64,000 bases of DNA from Bacterioplanoides pacificum (GCF_042648445.1 NZ_JBHRYB010000001.1:496001-560000); one strand, 5' to 3'; positions 26,539 through 35,894 are shown, numbered from the stretch's first letter. Translations and numbers: made by a program. Notes: generated by a model from the letters alone, not told the origin.

Positions 26539-29500
26539 TTATTTTTTGACTAAGCGCCGTACCAGTGCCCTTAAGGCGGCCGGACGTACCGGTTTGCTGA
26601 GGAAATAAAAGCCCATATCGCGAGCCTGTTCAGCTACTTCCGGACGCGGATCGGCAGAAATCAGAATACCGGGCAGCTCCGGATCGTTGAACTGCTGACG
26701 CAATATCGCCATCGCCTGTAAGCCGGTTTCGTCGTTATCAAGCTGATAATCACACAACATAATCTCCGGCTTAAACGGAACCTGGGTGGCGCCTGCCAGA
26801 TCGCTGCAGCTGTATACATCACATTTCCAGCTATTGAGCAGTGCATTCATGGCGGTTAAGACTTCCGGATCGTTATCAATGCAGAACGTTTTCAGGTGTT
26901 CAAAACTGGCCGAACTGCCTCCGGCGGAATGGCTGGTCGCAACCTCCGGTTGTTGCGCTTCGGCCAGTGCTACGGTCAGACGAAAACAGGTGCCACGGCC
27001 AACCCGGGAGTGCACCTCTATCTGATGGCCGAGCTGGTTGGTCATACGTTCGACAATCGCCAGACCCAGTCCCAGCCCTTTGCTGTCCTGCTTTTCCTGG
27101 TTCAGGCGTTTGAACTCACCAAAAATTTCCCCCAGTTTATCCTGCGGAATACCCGGGCCTGTGTCCCACACTTCAATCACCAGCTTGTCGCCACGCTGGC
27201 GGCATCCCAATAACACCCCGCCACTTTGGGTATAACGCACCGCGTTGCCGAGCAGGTTTTGGATAATGCGGCGTAGCCAGTGGCTGTCGCTGCTAACCCA
27301 GCTGGCAGAACTGCGAACCCGTAATGTCAGGCCTTTATTGGAAGCCAGCGCGGTAAACTCATCTCTCAGTGGCTTTAAAACGGCACTGAGGTTAATGGGG
27401 CGGATATCCGGCTCCATCGCCCCAGCATCCAGTTTGGATATTTCCACCAGGATGGATAACACGTCTTCGGCAGATTGCAGTGATCCTTCCAGGTGAGTTA
27501 ATAATTCACGCTGATCGTCGCTCAGTGAATGTTGCGCCAGGGTGGAGGCAAACAATTTGGCCGCGTTTAACGGCTGCATCAGATCGTGACCGGTGGCAGC
27601 CAGAAAACGACTTTTGCTGGCATTGGTTTCGATCAGTTGTGAGGTCAGGTCTTCCAGTTCCTGGCTGCTTTCTTCAACCCGTTGTTCAAGGCTGATATTG
27701 GCCTGTTTCAGCGCCTGCTCGGCTTTACGATGAGCGGTGATATCGGTGAAACTGGTGACGAAGCCACCATCCGGCATCGGGTGGCCCTGCATTGAGATAA
27801 CAATGCCATCCGGCAGCGTGCGTTCAAACTGATGCGGGGAGCCGTTGCGTAAAAATGTCATCCGGCGGCTGACCTGTCGTTCAATTTCACCCGGGCCACA
27901 AAAACCGCGACGGGCATTAAAGGCGATGATTTCACGGATTGGTTTACCGACCTGAATAAACCCCGGCGGGTAATTAAATAATCTCAGATAACGGCTGTTC
28001 CAGGCCACCAGGTTGAGGTCTTTATCCACCACGCTGACGCCCTGATGCAGGTTTTCTACTGCTGCCTGTAGCTGCTCGCGGCTCATGGCAAATGCCTGGC
28101 TCGCTTCGCTGGCGATAAATGCCAGATCGCGGATCTGAATCTGTTCACCGCCCAATAACGTAGAAAAAATCACCCGCGCAGATGAAGCGCCCACCACGGA
28201 ACCGAGCATTTTTTCAGCTTCGTATAACAATTCGTTAGACGCCACCGCGTGGTCGTATTGTACGCCGTGGCGGTGTTGGTAGTCGGTAAAAAAGGCATCG
28301 GCTTTCTGAAAGCCCAGTACCCGTTCCAGTACCACCCGGACATCATCGACTTTGCAGTCGAAAGCCGATTCCACCTGGGTGCTCTGTACCGCTTTGGTGC
28401 TGCTGAAATCACTGGCCAGCATACGCTCACGCACGGATGCGTTGGTGATGACGGAAAAGAAAATAAAACATGACAGGTTAACTGCCAGGCTGAGAATCAC
28501 ACCAAAGCTGAAGTCGTCCAGATTTTCGCTGATCATGGTCAGCGACGGCGAACCGATTAAGGCACCGGATGAGTTATCCAGCACCGGTAATAACAGCGCG
28601 TAAAACCAGACGAAGGTACCGCTGATAATACCGGCCAGGGCTCCCTGATGATTGGCGCCCTGCCACATAATGCCGCCAATCAGGGCCGGGGCAAACTGCG
28701 CCACGATGGCGAAGGATAACAGGCCAATGGCGGCCAGTGATTCAAACTCTCCGACGGTGCGATAAAACAGGTAGGAACCGAATAACATGGCGACAATCAC
28801 CAACCGGCGTACGGTTAATACCAGTGTCCGTACGTTAGAAGACTGCTGAATATCAACCTGCGGCTGAGAACTGCGGAATACCAGTGGCAGAATCAGCTCG
28901 TTTGACACCATCGTACTGATGGCAATAGTGGCCACAATGATCATGCCGGTAGCGGCACTGCCACCACCGATAAAGGCGATGGTGGCCAGCACATTTTGTC
29001 CCAGCGCCACCGGCAGGCTGAGCACATAAGTATCCGGCGTGAAGCCCAGGTCTTTCATAAACAGGTGGCCGGTTAAAGCGATGGGCACCACAAACAACAA
29101 CATCAGCAACAGATACCCCGGAAACATCCAGCGTGCCGTTTTAACGTGTGATAAGGATTCGTTTTCGATGACCCCGACCTGGAACTGGCGCGGCAGGCAC
29201 AACATGGCAAAACCCGCTAACACCGTCTGTAAAACAAACGCCAGGGAAATCACATTGGTATTCAGTAAGGGGTGCTCAGGGGCGATTTTGGCACCCAGCT
29301 CCAGTACATCAAATGGGCTTTCATACAAATAACTTACCACCCAGACACCAACAGCAATAAACGCCAGCAGCTTCACCAGGGATTCAAAAGCGATGGCCAG
29401 CATCATGCCGGGGTGTTGTTCGCTGGCATCGATATCACGGGTACCAAAAATAATAACAAACAGCGCCATCGCCGCACTGATATAAAACGCCGTATCCTGC

Positions 29501-29982
29501 CAGAAATATTCAGTGATGCCGGGGTCTGTGCCCAGTGGCGTGGTGACCAGGTTAAACCCCATAGTAATGGCTTTCAGCTGCAGTGCGATGTAGGGCACCA
29601 CCCCCAGCATTGCAACCAGAGTGACCAGCACCGCCAGGGTGTGGTCACGGCCATAACGAGTGGCAATAAAATCAGCGATGGAGGTAATGCGTTTTTCGTT
29701 AGAGATCCGGATGATCTTGGCCAGCATTCGCCAGAACAGCACCATAAACAGGAACGGCCCGGCATATACCGATAAAAAGCTCCAGCCGCTGCTGGCTGCC
29801 TGACCCACCACACCGTAAAAGGTCCAGGAAGTGCAATACACCGCCAGCGATAAGCTGTACACCACACCGGTGTTATGGATAGGCCGCCCCTGATGGGCAC
29901 GTTTATCACCATACCAGGCGACCCAGAACAGAGTGCCGATATACAGAACCGAAATGGAGATCAGTTGCCAGGCGGGAATCAT
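26539..29982 (-). CDS. crbS: Symporter-fused hybrid histidine kinase, CrbS-like
   Basis: A 1147-residue protein with an N-terminal sodium/solute symporter module (about 1-515, some 13 membrane segments), a linker (520-630) where CrbS-type kinases carry a STAC domain, a PAS domain (635-755), a short coiled coil, HisKA with phospho-acceptor H799 (ATGHDLMQPLNAAKLF), HATPase (NLLGNAVRYT, GLGLGLAIVERM) and a C-terminal receiver with D1078 (LCDYQL). CrbS/MxtR proteins of this layout sense acetate-related flux and phosphorylate CrbR to activate acs. AAGGA precedes the ATG. The gene is convergent with the regulator region and divergent from the DUF485-actP operon. Confidence 0.88.
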   Translation of the reverse strand: MIPAWQLISISVLYIGTLFWVAWYGDKRAHQGRPIHNTGVVYSLSLAVYCTSWTFYGVVGQAASSGWSFLSVYAGPFLFMVLFWRMLAKIIRISNEKRITSIADFIATRYGRDHTLAVLVTLVAMLGVVPYIALQLKAITMGFNLVTTPLGTDPGITEYFWQDTAFYISAAMALFVIIFGTRDIDASEQHPGMMLAIAFESLVKLLAFIAVGVWVVSYLYESPFDVLELGAKIAPEHPLLNTNVISLAFVLQTVLAGFAMLCLPRQFQVGVIENESLSHVKTARWMFPGYLLLMLLFVVPIALTGHLFMKDLGFTPDTYVLSLPVALGQNVLATIAFIGGGSAATGMIIVATIAISTMVSNELILPLVFRSSQPQVDIQQSSNVRTLVLTVRRLVIVAMLFGSYLFYRTVGEFESLAAIGLLSFAIVAQFAPALIGGIMWQGANHQGALAGIISGTFVWFYALLLPVLDNSSGALIGSPSLTMISENLDDFSFGVILSLAVNLSCFIFFSVITNASVRERMLASDFSSTKAVQSTQVESAFDCKVDDVRVVLERVLGFQKADAFFTDYQHRHGVQYDHAVASNELLYEAEKMLGSVVGASSARVIFSTLLGGEQIQIRDLAFIASEASQAFAMSREQLQAAVENLHQGVSVVDKDLNLVAWNSRYLRLFNYPPGFIQVGKPIREIIAFNARRGFCGPGEIERQVSRRMTFLRNGSPHQFERTLPDGIVISMQGHPMPDGGFVTSFTDITAHRKAEQALKQANISLEQRVEESSQELEDLTSQLIETNASKSRFLAATGHDLMQPLNAAKLFASTLAQHSLSDDQRELLTHLEGSLQSAEDVLSILVEISKLDAGAMEPDIRPINLSAVLKPLRDEFTALASNKGLTLRVRSSASWVSSDSHWLRRIIQNLLGNAVRYTQSGGVLLGCRQRGDKLVIEVWDTGPGIPQDKLGEIFGEFKRLNQEKQDSKGLGLGLAIVERMTNQLGHQIEVHSRVGRGTCFRLTVALAEAQQPEVATSHSAGGSSASFEHLKTFCIDNDPEVLTAMNALLNSWKCDVYSCSDLAGATQVPFKPEIMLCDYQLDNDETGLQAMAILRQQFNDPELPGILISADPRPEVAEQARDMGFYFLSKPVRPAALRALVRRLVKK

Positions 29983-30087
29983 AACCGTCCTTTTTATTGT
30001 TTTGGTTGCTTCGCTGTCCGGGCGCGAACGAGTCCGCCAATACTACCACTGCCGGCTGATCAGCCGGATGGGTTTGTTTTCTAATCT

Positions 30088-30139
30088 TAGACCAAAGTCG
30101 AAACCGGCTGCGGTGAATCAATGTTGCGACTTTGGTCTG
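30088..30139. promoter_or_regulatory. Inverted repeat between crbS and actP genes
   Basis: AGACCAAAGTCG (30089-30100) is the exact reverse complement of CGACTTTGGTCT (30127-30138), 26 bp apart. Flanking bases give TAGACCA (30088-30094) and TGGTCTG (30133-30139), nearly the same heptamer pair as upstream of acs. The central position in a 215-bp divergent gap fits an operator for both crbS and the actP operon. Regulator identity is inferred to be the CrbR-like protein. Confidence 0.5.
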
Positions 30140-30197
30140 CTGGGGAAAGTGTTAGCCGTGAGTACACTTTAAACTGAAACTCAACCGGAGCCCGTTC

Positions 30198-30509
30198 GTG
30201 TACAAAGACACCTGCCATCGTATTCAATCCCACCCCGATTTTATCGCGCTGGTGGAAAAGCGCCGTCGCTTCGCCTGGCAGTTGTCCGCGGTGGTGCTGA
30301 CGATGTACGCGGGATTTATTCTGCTGGTGGGCTTTGCTCCGGAGGTATTAGCCACTCCCATTACCAAAGACAGCGTGACTTCCTGGGGGGTACCTATCGG
30401 TATTTTTATTATTGTTATGTCATTTTTATTGACCGGGGTATACGTCAAAAAAGCCAATACCGAATTTGATGAAGAAAACCAGCGCATTCTGGAGGAATGC
30501 CAGCAATGA
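30198..30509 (+). CDS. DUF485 membrane protein (YjcH type)
   Basis: A 103-residue inner-membrane protein with two membrane segments (about 28-50 and 65-87). The N-terminus HPDFIALVEKRRRFAWQLS is the DUF485 signature. In E. coli yjcH is cotranscribed between acs and actP; the exact role is not settled, but it always accompanies the acetate symporter. The start is GTG at 30198 after CGGAG. Its stop overlaps the actP start (ATGA). Confidence 0.9.
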   Translation: MYKDTCHRIQSHPDFIALVEKRRRFAWQLSAVVLTMYAGFILLVGFAPEVLATPITKDSVTSWGVPIGIFIIVMSFLLTGVYVKKANTEFDEENQRILEECQQ

Positions 30510-32074
30510 TGGCTCTGAACTGGCCGGCGATTGTTATGTTTCTGGTGTTTGTGGTGATGACGCTGGCGATCACCTGGTTCTCCAGCCGTCGTACCCGCAC
30601 GGCGGCAGATTTCTATGCTGCCGGTGGCGGCATCAGCGGTTTTCAGAATGGCTTGGCCATCGCCGGCGATTATATGTCGGCGGCGTCATTTCTGGGGATT
30701 TCCGGATTGGTTTATCTGTCTGGTTTTGATGGCCTGATTTATGCCATCGGCTTTCTGGTGGGCTGGCCGCTGATTTTATTCCTGATCGCCGAACGGTTAC
30801 GTAATCTCGGGCGTTTCACCTTTGCCGATGTGGCATCTTACCGGCTGGGACAACGCCAGATCCGTACTCTGGCCGCCGTGGGATCCCTGTGTGTGGTACT
30901 GCTTTACCTGATTGCCCAGATGGTGGGTTCAGGCAAGTTAATTCAGCTGTTATTTGGCCTGCCTTACCACTATGCCGTGCTGCTGGTGGGTTTGCTGATG
31001 GTGTTGTATGTGACATTCGGGGGGATGCTGGCAACCACCTGGGTGCAGATTATTAAAGCCGTGTTGTTGTTGTCCGGGGCCAGCTTTATGGCCTTTATGG
31101 TATTGCTGGCGGTCGGTTTTGATTTAGGCGAATTATTTCGTCGGGCGACCGAGGTTCATCCACGCGGACTAGAGATCATGGCCCCTGGCGGTTTATTACA
31201 GGAGCCGCTATCGGCGATCAGTTTAGCTGTGGCCCTGGTGTTTGGTACCGCCGGTTTGCCGCATATTCTGATGCGCTTTTTTACGGTGGCGGATGCCAAA
31301 GACGCACGTACCTCCGTGTTTTATGCCACCGGCCTGATTGGTTATTTTTATATCCTGACGTTTATTATCGGCTTCGGTGCGATTGTGCTGGTCTCTACTG
31401 ACGGTCGTTTCCTGAGTGCCGCCGGCGAGCTGATCGGTGGAGATAATATGGCGGCTGTTCATCTGGCGGAAGCCGTTGGCGGCAGTGCCTTTCTCGGATT
31501 TATCTCGGCGGTGGCATTCGCCACCATTCTGGCGGTGGTGTCGGGGTTAACTCTGGCCGGAGCATCCGCGGTGTCACACGATTTATACGCTAATGTTTTT
31601 CGCCCGGGAGCCAGTGACGCGGACGAAGTCCGGGTATCGCGTATCACCACGCTGGGGTTAGGTGTACTGGCTGTTGTACTGGGCATCGTGTTTGAACATC
31701 AGAATATCGCTTTTATGGTGGGGCTGGCGTTTGCTATCGCTGCCAGTGCCAACTTCCCGGTATTGTTTTTATCTATGTACTGGCGCCGCTTAACGACCCG
31801 GGGGGCCATGATTGGTGGCTGGCTTGGCTTGCTCACGGCGGTTGTACTGGTGATCTGTGGTCCGGTAGTCTGGGTTGAGGTTCTGGGAAATACCGAGGCG
31901 TTATTTCCGTATAAATACCCGGCCTTGTTTTCGATCACGGTGGCCTTTATTGCGATTGGTTATTTTTCACTGTCGGACCGCTCGGAACAGGGCGAGCACG
32001 AACGCCAGCAGTTCGATCAGCAGTTGGTGCGCTCGCAAACCGGCCTGGGGGCCAGCACTGCCAGCCGTCATTAA
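30506..32074 (+). CDS. actP: Cation/acetate symporter ActP
   Basis: ActP is a sodium/solute symporter family carrier that imports acetate. The 522-residue protein has about 13 hydrophobic segments, with GGGISGFQNGLAIAGDYMSA near the N-terminus and the MRFFTVADAKDAR motif found in ActP proteins. An ATG at 30497 sits directly on the GGAGGA ribosome site (30491-30496) and cannot use it. The ATG at 30506 has a 9-nt spacing and overlaps the DUF485 stop as ATGA, so I chose it. With DUF485 upstream and acs nearby, acetate is the probable substrate. Confidence 0.92.
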   Translation: MMALNWPAIVMFLVFVVMTLAITWFSSRRTRTAADFYAAGGGISGFQNGLAIAGDYMSAASFLGISGLVYLSGFDGLIYAIGFLVGWPLILFLIAERLRNLGRFTFADVASYRLGQRQIRTLAAVGSLCVVLLYLIAQMVGSGKLIQLLFGLPYHYAVLLVGLLMVLYVTFGGMLATTWVQIIKAVLLLSGASFMAFMVLLAVGFDLGELFRRATEVHPRGLEIMAPGGLLQEPLSAISLAVALVFGTAGLPHILMRFFTVADAKDARTSVFYATGLIGYFYILTFIIGFGAIVLVSTDGRFLSAAGELIGGDNMAAVHLAEAVGGSAFLGFISAVAFATILAVVSGLTLAGASAVSHDLYANVFRPGASDADEVRVSRITTLGLGVLAVVLGIVFEHQNIAFMVGLAFAIAASANFPVLFLSMYWRRLTTRGAMIGGWLGLLTAVVLVICGPVVWVEVLGNTEALFPYKYPALFSITVAFIAIGYFSLSDRSEQGEHERQQFDQQLVRSQTGLGASTASRH

Positions 32075-32115
32075 CAGGACAGCTGGCGCTTGCGCTAATC
32101 AGCAGGAGGCAATTT

Positions 32116-33915
32116 ATGTCTGTTCAGATCAACCTGAATCAGCCGCCCTTCAGTTTTCTCGATGATACGCAGCTGGACTGGCTGACCAGTCGTCTTGATC
32201 TGGTGTTCTACCCGGCCGGCGCCGTTATTCTGAATGAAGGGGATGCCAGCCCGGGCCTGTTTATTATTTATAAAGGGGTAGTGGAAGAAAGTGACCAGAG
32301 TGGTGAGCAGGTTTTTTCTCAGTATGGCCGGGAAGATATTTTTGATGTCAGAGCTGTGCTGGAGTCACGTTGTAAACACAAATATACCGCGATCGAAGAA
32401 ACCCTGTGTTATTTGCTTAAGGCGAAAGACTTTATCCGCCTGATCGAAACCTCCGACGATTTTTCTATTTATTTCAAAACCGACTTAGGCACCCGGCAGT
32501 CGCTGGTCGAACAACGTGATAACTCGGTATCGGAATTTATTCTTGCCCGTATTGATGAAGACACCATCCGGCCGCCGGTGTATGTCAATGGCCAGACCAA
32601 CCTGGCGCGGGTTGCTACGTTAATGCACGAACAGAAATACGATGCCGTACTGGTACGCAGTGGTCATGAGACCGGCATAGTAACGGGCACTGATTTATTA
32701 AAAGCGACCCTGATGGCGGATAAAGGTAAGCAGGATAAAGTGGCTGATGTTGCTCAGTTCCGGCTGATTGAGGTCGAATACGGCGATTTCCTGTTTGGTG
32801 CTTTATTAAAAATGACTCAGCATCAGATCGAACGGGTGGTGGTGAAACGCGACGGCGAGATTGTTGGTCTGCTGGAGCTAATGGACATGCTCAGTCTGTT
32901 TTCCACCCACTCGCACGTTATAGCAATGCGTATAGAACAGGCTAAGAACCAGCAGGAACTGGTGGTGGCGGCCAAGCGGCTTGATACTCTGATCGAAAGC
33001 CTGGCCGGCCAGGGAGTACATGTGTCGGCCATTATGGAGCTGATAACCACACTGAATCGTCGTCTGATTCAGCGTGCCTTTGAAATTATTTTCCCTCAGC
33101 GTTTGCGCAACAGTGTTTGTATTCTGGTACTGGGCAGTGAAGGGCGGGGAGAACAGATCCTGAAAACCGATCAGGACAATGCCATTATTTTAAAGAATGA
33201 ACATGACCGTGAAGCGGTCAAACCGCTGCTGCAGCAATTGCACCAGGCATTACTGGACTTTGGCTACCCGCCCTGTCCGGGTGGGGTGATGTTTATTAAT
33301 GACAGCTGGATTGAAACCACCGAAGGCTGGCAGGCCCGGGTTGGCCGCTGGATTGAAGCCAGCACACCGGACGCTATGATGAATATGGCAATATTTATGG
33401 ATGCCGAACCAATCTGCGGTGATGCCCAGTTATTTTATCCGGTTAAAGCCAGCTGGCAGGGTGAGGATTTGCGGACCAGCCTGGCGTTAGTCTGGTTTGC
33501 CAAACAAGCGCTGCAATTTGAAACACCATTGACCTTCCTGGGAAAAATCCGCGAAGACCATGGCAAGGTCGATATTAAAAAAGGCGGAATTTTTCCGTTG
33601 GTGCATGGCGTCCGGTCGCTGGCGTTTGAACATGCGGTGGATGAATGTAATACCTTAAAACGGCTGGAAATATTGCAACACAAAGGTGTGCTGGAAGAAG
33701 ACGTCGCACAGGGGTTACGTGATGCGTTGTTGTTCTTTATTCGCTTACGACTGCGTCAGCAGCTGGAGCGGGAGGGTGAAAACCGTGGTTTGAGTCAGCA
33801 GCTGGAGCTGGATAAGCTGCGCAGTGTTGATCGCAGTTTGTTACGCCATGCGTTTCACCGGGTAAAAAAATTCAAGCAGCAGTTGTTTGTCCATTTCCAC
33901 ATGGAGAACTTTTAA
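32116..33915 (+). CDS. cNMP-binding/CBS/DUF294 putative nucleotidyltransferase
   Basis: Domains in order: cyclic-nucleotide-binding fold (15-125), a CBS pair (150-270), a DUF294 nucleotidyltransferase-like domain with GSEGRGEQILKTDQDN (340-355) and a helical DUF294 C-terminal domain. The GS and TDQDN motif resembles GlnD-type uridylyltransferases, so protein modification or signalling is likely, but the substrate is unknown. AGGAGG lies 7 nt before the ATG. Such genes commonly sit beside actP and a DnaQ-like exonuclease in Pseudomonas relatives, as here, so a role in acetate or carbon signalling is inferred. It overlaps the next gene by 1 bp (TAATG). Confidence 0.87.
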   Translation: MSVQINLNQPPFSFLDDTQLDWLTSRLDLVFYPAGAVILNEGDASPGLFIIYKGVVEESDQSGEQVFSQYGREDIFDVRAVLESRCKHKYTAIEETLCYLLKAKDFIRLIETSDDFSIYFKTDLGTRQSLVEQRDNSVSEFILARIDEDTIRPPVYVNGQTNLARVATLMHEQKYDAVLVRSGHETGIVTGTDLLKATLMADKGKQDKVADVAQFRLIEVEYGDFLFGALLKMTQHQIERVVVKRDGEIVGLLELMDMLSLFSTHSHVIAMRIEQAKNQQELVVAAKRLDTLIESLAGQGVHVSAIMELITTLNRRLIQRAFEIIFPQRLRNSVCILVLGSEGRGEQILKTDQDNAIILKNEHDREAVKPLLQQLHQALLDFGYPPCPGGVMFINDSWIETTEGWQARVGRWIEASTPDAMMNMAIFMDAEPICGDAQLFYPVKASWQGEDLRTSLALVWFAKQALQFETPLTFLGKIREDHGKVDIKKGGIFPLVHGVRSLAFEHAVDECNTLKRLEILQHKGVLEEDVAQGLRDALLFFIRLRLRQQLEREGENRGLSQQLELDKLRSVDRSLLRHAFHRVKKFKQQLFVHFHMENF

Positions 33916-34535
33916 TGCTGCCACGCTGGCTGAAACGTCATATTCCCGGCTATTTGCCGCCGGAAGGACGCTGGAAACATCTGGCGGAACGTTATGACGG
34001 TGATGAAATTGTGGTGCTCGATTGTGAAACCAGCTGCTTCGACAAAAAAAAAGGTGAATTGCTGAGTGTTGCTGCGGTGCGGGTAAAAGGCAGTCAGATT
34101 CTGTTGTCGTCGGCACTGGAACTGACCATCAATTCAGATGCCGTAACCGACCCCGATTCTGTGCGGATACATTATTTACGCCGGGAAGATCGTACACAGG
34201 GGGTTGCGTTGGCGGAAGCCATTGAAAAGGTACTGGATTTTGTTGGCAATCGGCCGATTTGTGGCTTTTATATCGAATACGACGAAGCCATTCTGAACCG
34301 CTATATCAAACAGCTGTATAACTTTCACTTGCCCAATCGCTTTATTGAAGTTTCTGAGTTGTATGCCCGCCAGAAGCGTCGGCATATTCCGGAAATGGCG
34401 CTTGATCTGACTTTTGAAGGACTGGCTAACGATCTGAAAGTGCCGGTCATCGAGCGTCACACGGCGATGGGGGATGTGATCTCCACGGCGCTGATGTTGA
34501 TCAAACTGACCGAATTCGGCAAAACCCGTCGCTGA
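33915..34535 (+). CDS. DnaQ-like 3'-5' exonuclease
   Basis: A 206-residue DEDDh exonuclease. Metal ligands are visible as D36 and E38 (VLDCETS), D123 (IEYDEA), H182 and D187 (RHTAMGD). The usual ETTG after the first motif is changed to ETSC. It resembles the epsilon proofreading subunit but lacks a polymerase-binding tail, so it is a stand-alone nuclease of DNA or RNA, substrate unknown. It is translationally coupled to the DUF294 gene and is the last gene of the actP operon. Confidence 0.85.
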   Translation: MLPRWLKRHIPGYLPPEGRWKHLAERYDGDEIVVLDCETSCFDKKKGELLSVAAVRVKGSQILLSSALELTINSDAVTDPDSVRIHYLRREDRTQGVALAEAIEKVLDFVGNRPICGFYIEYDEAILNRYIKQLYNFHLPNRFIEVSELYARQKRRHIPEMALDLTFEGLANDLKVPVIERHTAMGDVISTALMLIKLTEFGKTRR

Positions 34536-34632
34536 CTTTTGGCAGGGAATGTCAAAAGTTTTGCCGGATGGGTCAATCTGTTATTGCCTGGCTGCGGGAT
34601 ACTTTGCAGCATAACAATAACAGGAGAAAACG

Positions 34633-34962
34633 ATGGAAGATCTGATTCGTGCGCTGGCTTTTATCCTTGGCGCTGATTGGATTTGATAAAGACTGGATTC
34701 TGATCGCTATTGAGACCAATCTATTTTATCAGTTTTTGGTGGCGTATTCATTATCTGGGATAAAATATTTGGTACCTTCCGGGATGAATCACAAGCCGGG
34801 GAAATTAAATACGGTGTTACCCGAGTGCCCGAAAAGCCACTGAATCCATTTTATATTCAGCTGTATGAAATGGTGGCCATGCTGAAGGATATCTGGCGTT
34901 ATAAAGATCTGCGGATTTTGTATAAGCACCCTGACTGGGTTATGGAAAAATACCGGCAATAA
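34633..34962 (+). pseudogene. Remnant of a sterol desaturase/fatty-acid hydroxylase gene
   Basis: A start with a good ribosome site (CAGGAG, ATG 34633) reads MEDLIRALAFILGADWI and stops. From 34735 another frame reads FGGVFIIWDKIFGTFRDESQ, the conserved C-terminal segment of the sterol desaturase/fatty-acid hydroxylase family. It continues for 75 codons to TAA 34960-34962. The His-rich catalytic middle (some 200 residues) is missing. Gene start, gene end and terminator remain, so this is an internal deletion plus frameshift. Confidence in the family rests on the GGVFIIWDKIFGTF segment. Confidence 0.72.
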
Positions 34963-34971
34963 CAGCGCTGA

Positions 34972-35000
34972 TAAATAACCCCGCAACGCGGGGTTATTTA
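34972..35000. terminator. Bidirectional terminator
   Basis: TAAATAACCCCGC (34972-34984) pairs perfectly with GCGGGGTTATTTA (34988-35000), loop AAC. It serves the remnant gene (+) and the lipoprotein gene (-). Confidence 0.9.
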
Positions 35001-35030
35001 AGCGGCTGTTCTAGCCTGAGTGCGCAGCGA

Positions 35031-35684
35031 TTAAGCGGCTGGCTTGGTGATCAGCTCTTCAATGATGGTGTTCATTTCAGATGGCATCTGAGCCAGAACC
35101 GCATCTTCAGACAGCGTCAGATCTTTTTCGATGTAGGAAACAATCTTTTTGCTTTCCAGGTCAAATACACCACCAAAGGCCGTTACTTTTTTCACGAATG
35201 GCAGTTGCATGCCAGATGCTGAATCGACGTGCAGTACAATAACGTATTTAAAATCGTAGTTAGGGTCTTTAATCGCTCCCAGCGATTTTAATTTACCGGT
35301 CAGAGTTTTCATCTGTTCTTCCAGCTCAGTTGCGTATTTCGCCGCAGAACCGGTCATGTCCATTTTGTCATTCTGAACCTGGCGACGCATGTTCTCGCCC
35401 AGTGTCCAGGACAGGTTGCCCACCATGCTGTACAGCTGCTGACCGGAAATAACAGAGGCTCCGTATTTACCTACCGCACCGGAAGAAATTGCCAGGCCAA
35501 CTTCGGTTGTATCACCCGGAACACCGTGCAGAGAAATCGGGAAAATTAATGCCGGCTGAGCGCTGTTGACTGCCAGAGGAAATTCCTGATTCGCATCACG
35601 TTTAACGGTTGAAGAGCTGCAACCACTCAGGGCGACAGTAAAGAAAACCGCAGAAACAGCAGTTAATAAAGCACGCATTTTCAT
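35031..35684 (-). CDS. Putative lipoprotein of unknown function
   Basis: A 217-residue protein with signal peptide and lipobox ALSGC (C22). The mature part contains an amphipathic segment MRRQVQNDKMDMTGSAAKYATELEEQ-like helix in its middle and a beta-rich second half with an FDLESKKIVSYIEKDLTL stretch. I recognise no family. It stands alone between two strong terminators, with a 210-bp leader. Probably periplasmic face of the outer membrane. Confidence 0.7.
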   Translation of the reverse strand: MKMRALLTAVSAVFFTVALSGCSSSTVKRDANQEFPLAVNSAQPALIFPISLHGVPGDTTEVGLAISSGAVGKYGASVISGQQLYSMVGNLSWTLGENMRRQVQNDKMDMTGSAAKYATELEEQMKTLTGKLKSLGAIKDPNYDFKYVIVLHVDSASGMQLPFVKKVTAFGGVFDLESKKIVSYIEKDLTLSEDAVLAQMPSEMNTIIEELITKPAA

Positions 35685-35837
35685 TTTTAATATCCTTTTA
35701 ATGAGATTTAGCGGGCGGCGAGATTACCAATGAGAACGGTATTTGGCCAAAATTATCTCAGTAAAAAAGTAATAAATGGTACTAAGTTATTATTCGGATA
35801 AAAGTAAAAAGGTGTGGTTAAACGCAAGCCGGAGCAT

Positions 35838-35868
35838 AAAAAAACGGAGGTGAAAACCTCCGTTTTTT
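35838..35868 (-). terminator. Terminator of mqo
   Basis: ACGGAGGT (35844-35851) pairs with ACCTCCGT (35856-35863), loop GAAA, flanked by A-run and T-run so it works on either strand. It lies 27 bp after the mqo stop. Confidence 0.88.
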
Positions 35869-35894
35869 ATCTGCCTGTTGTGCTGCGGGGTTAA

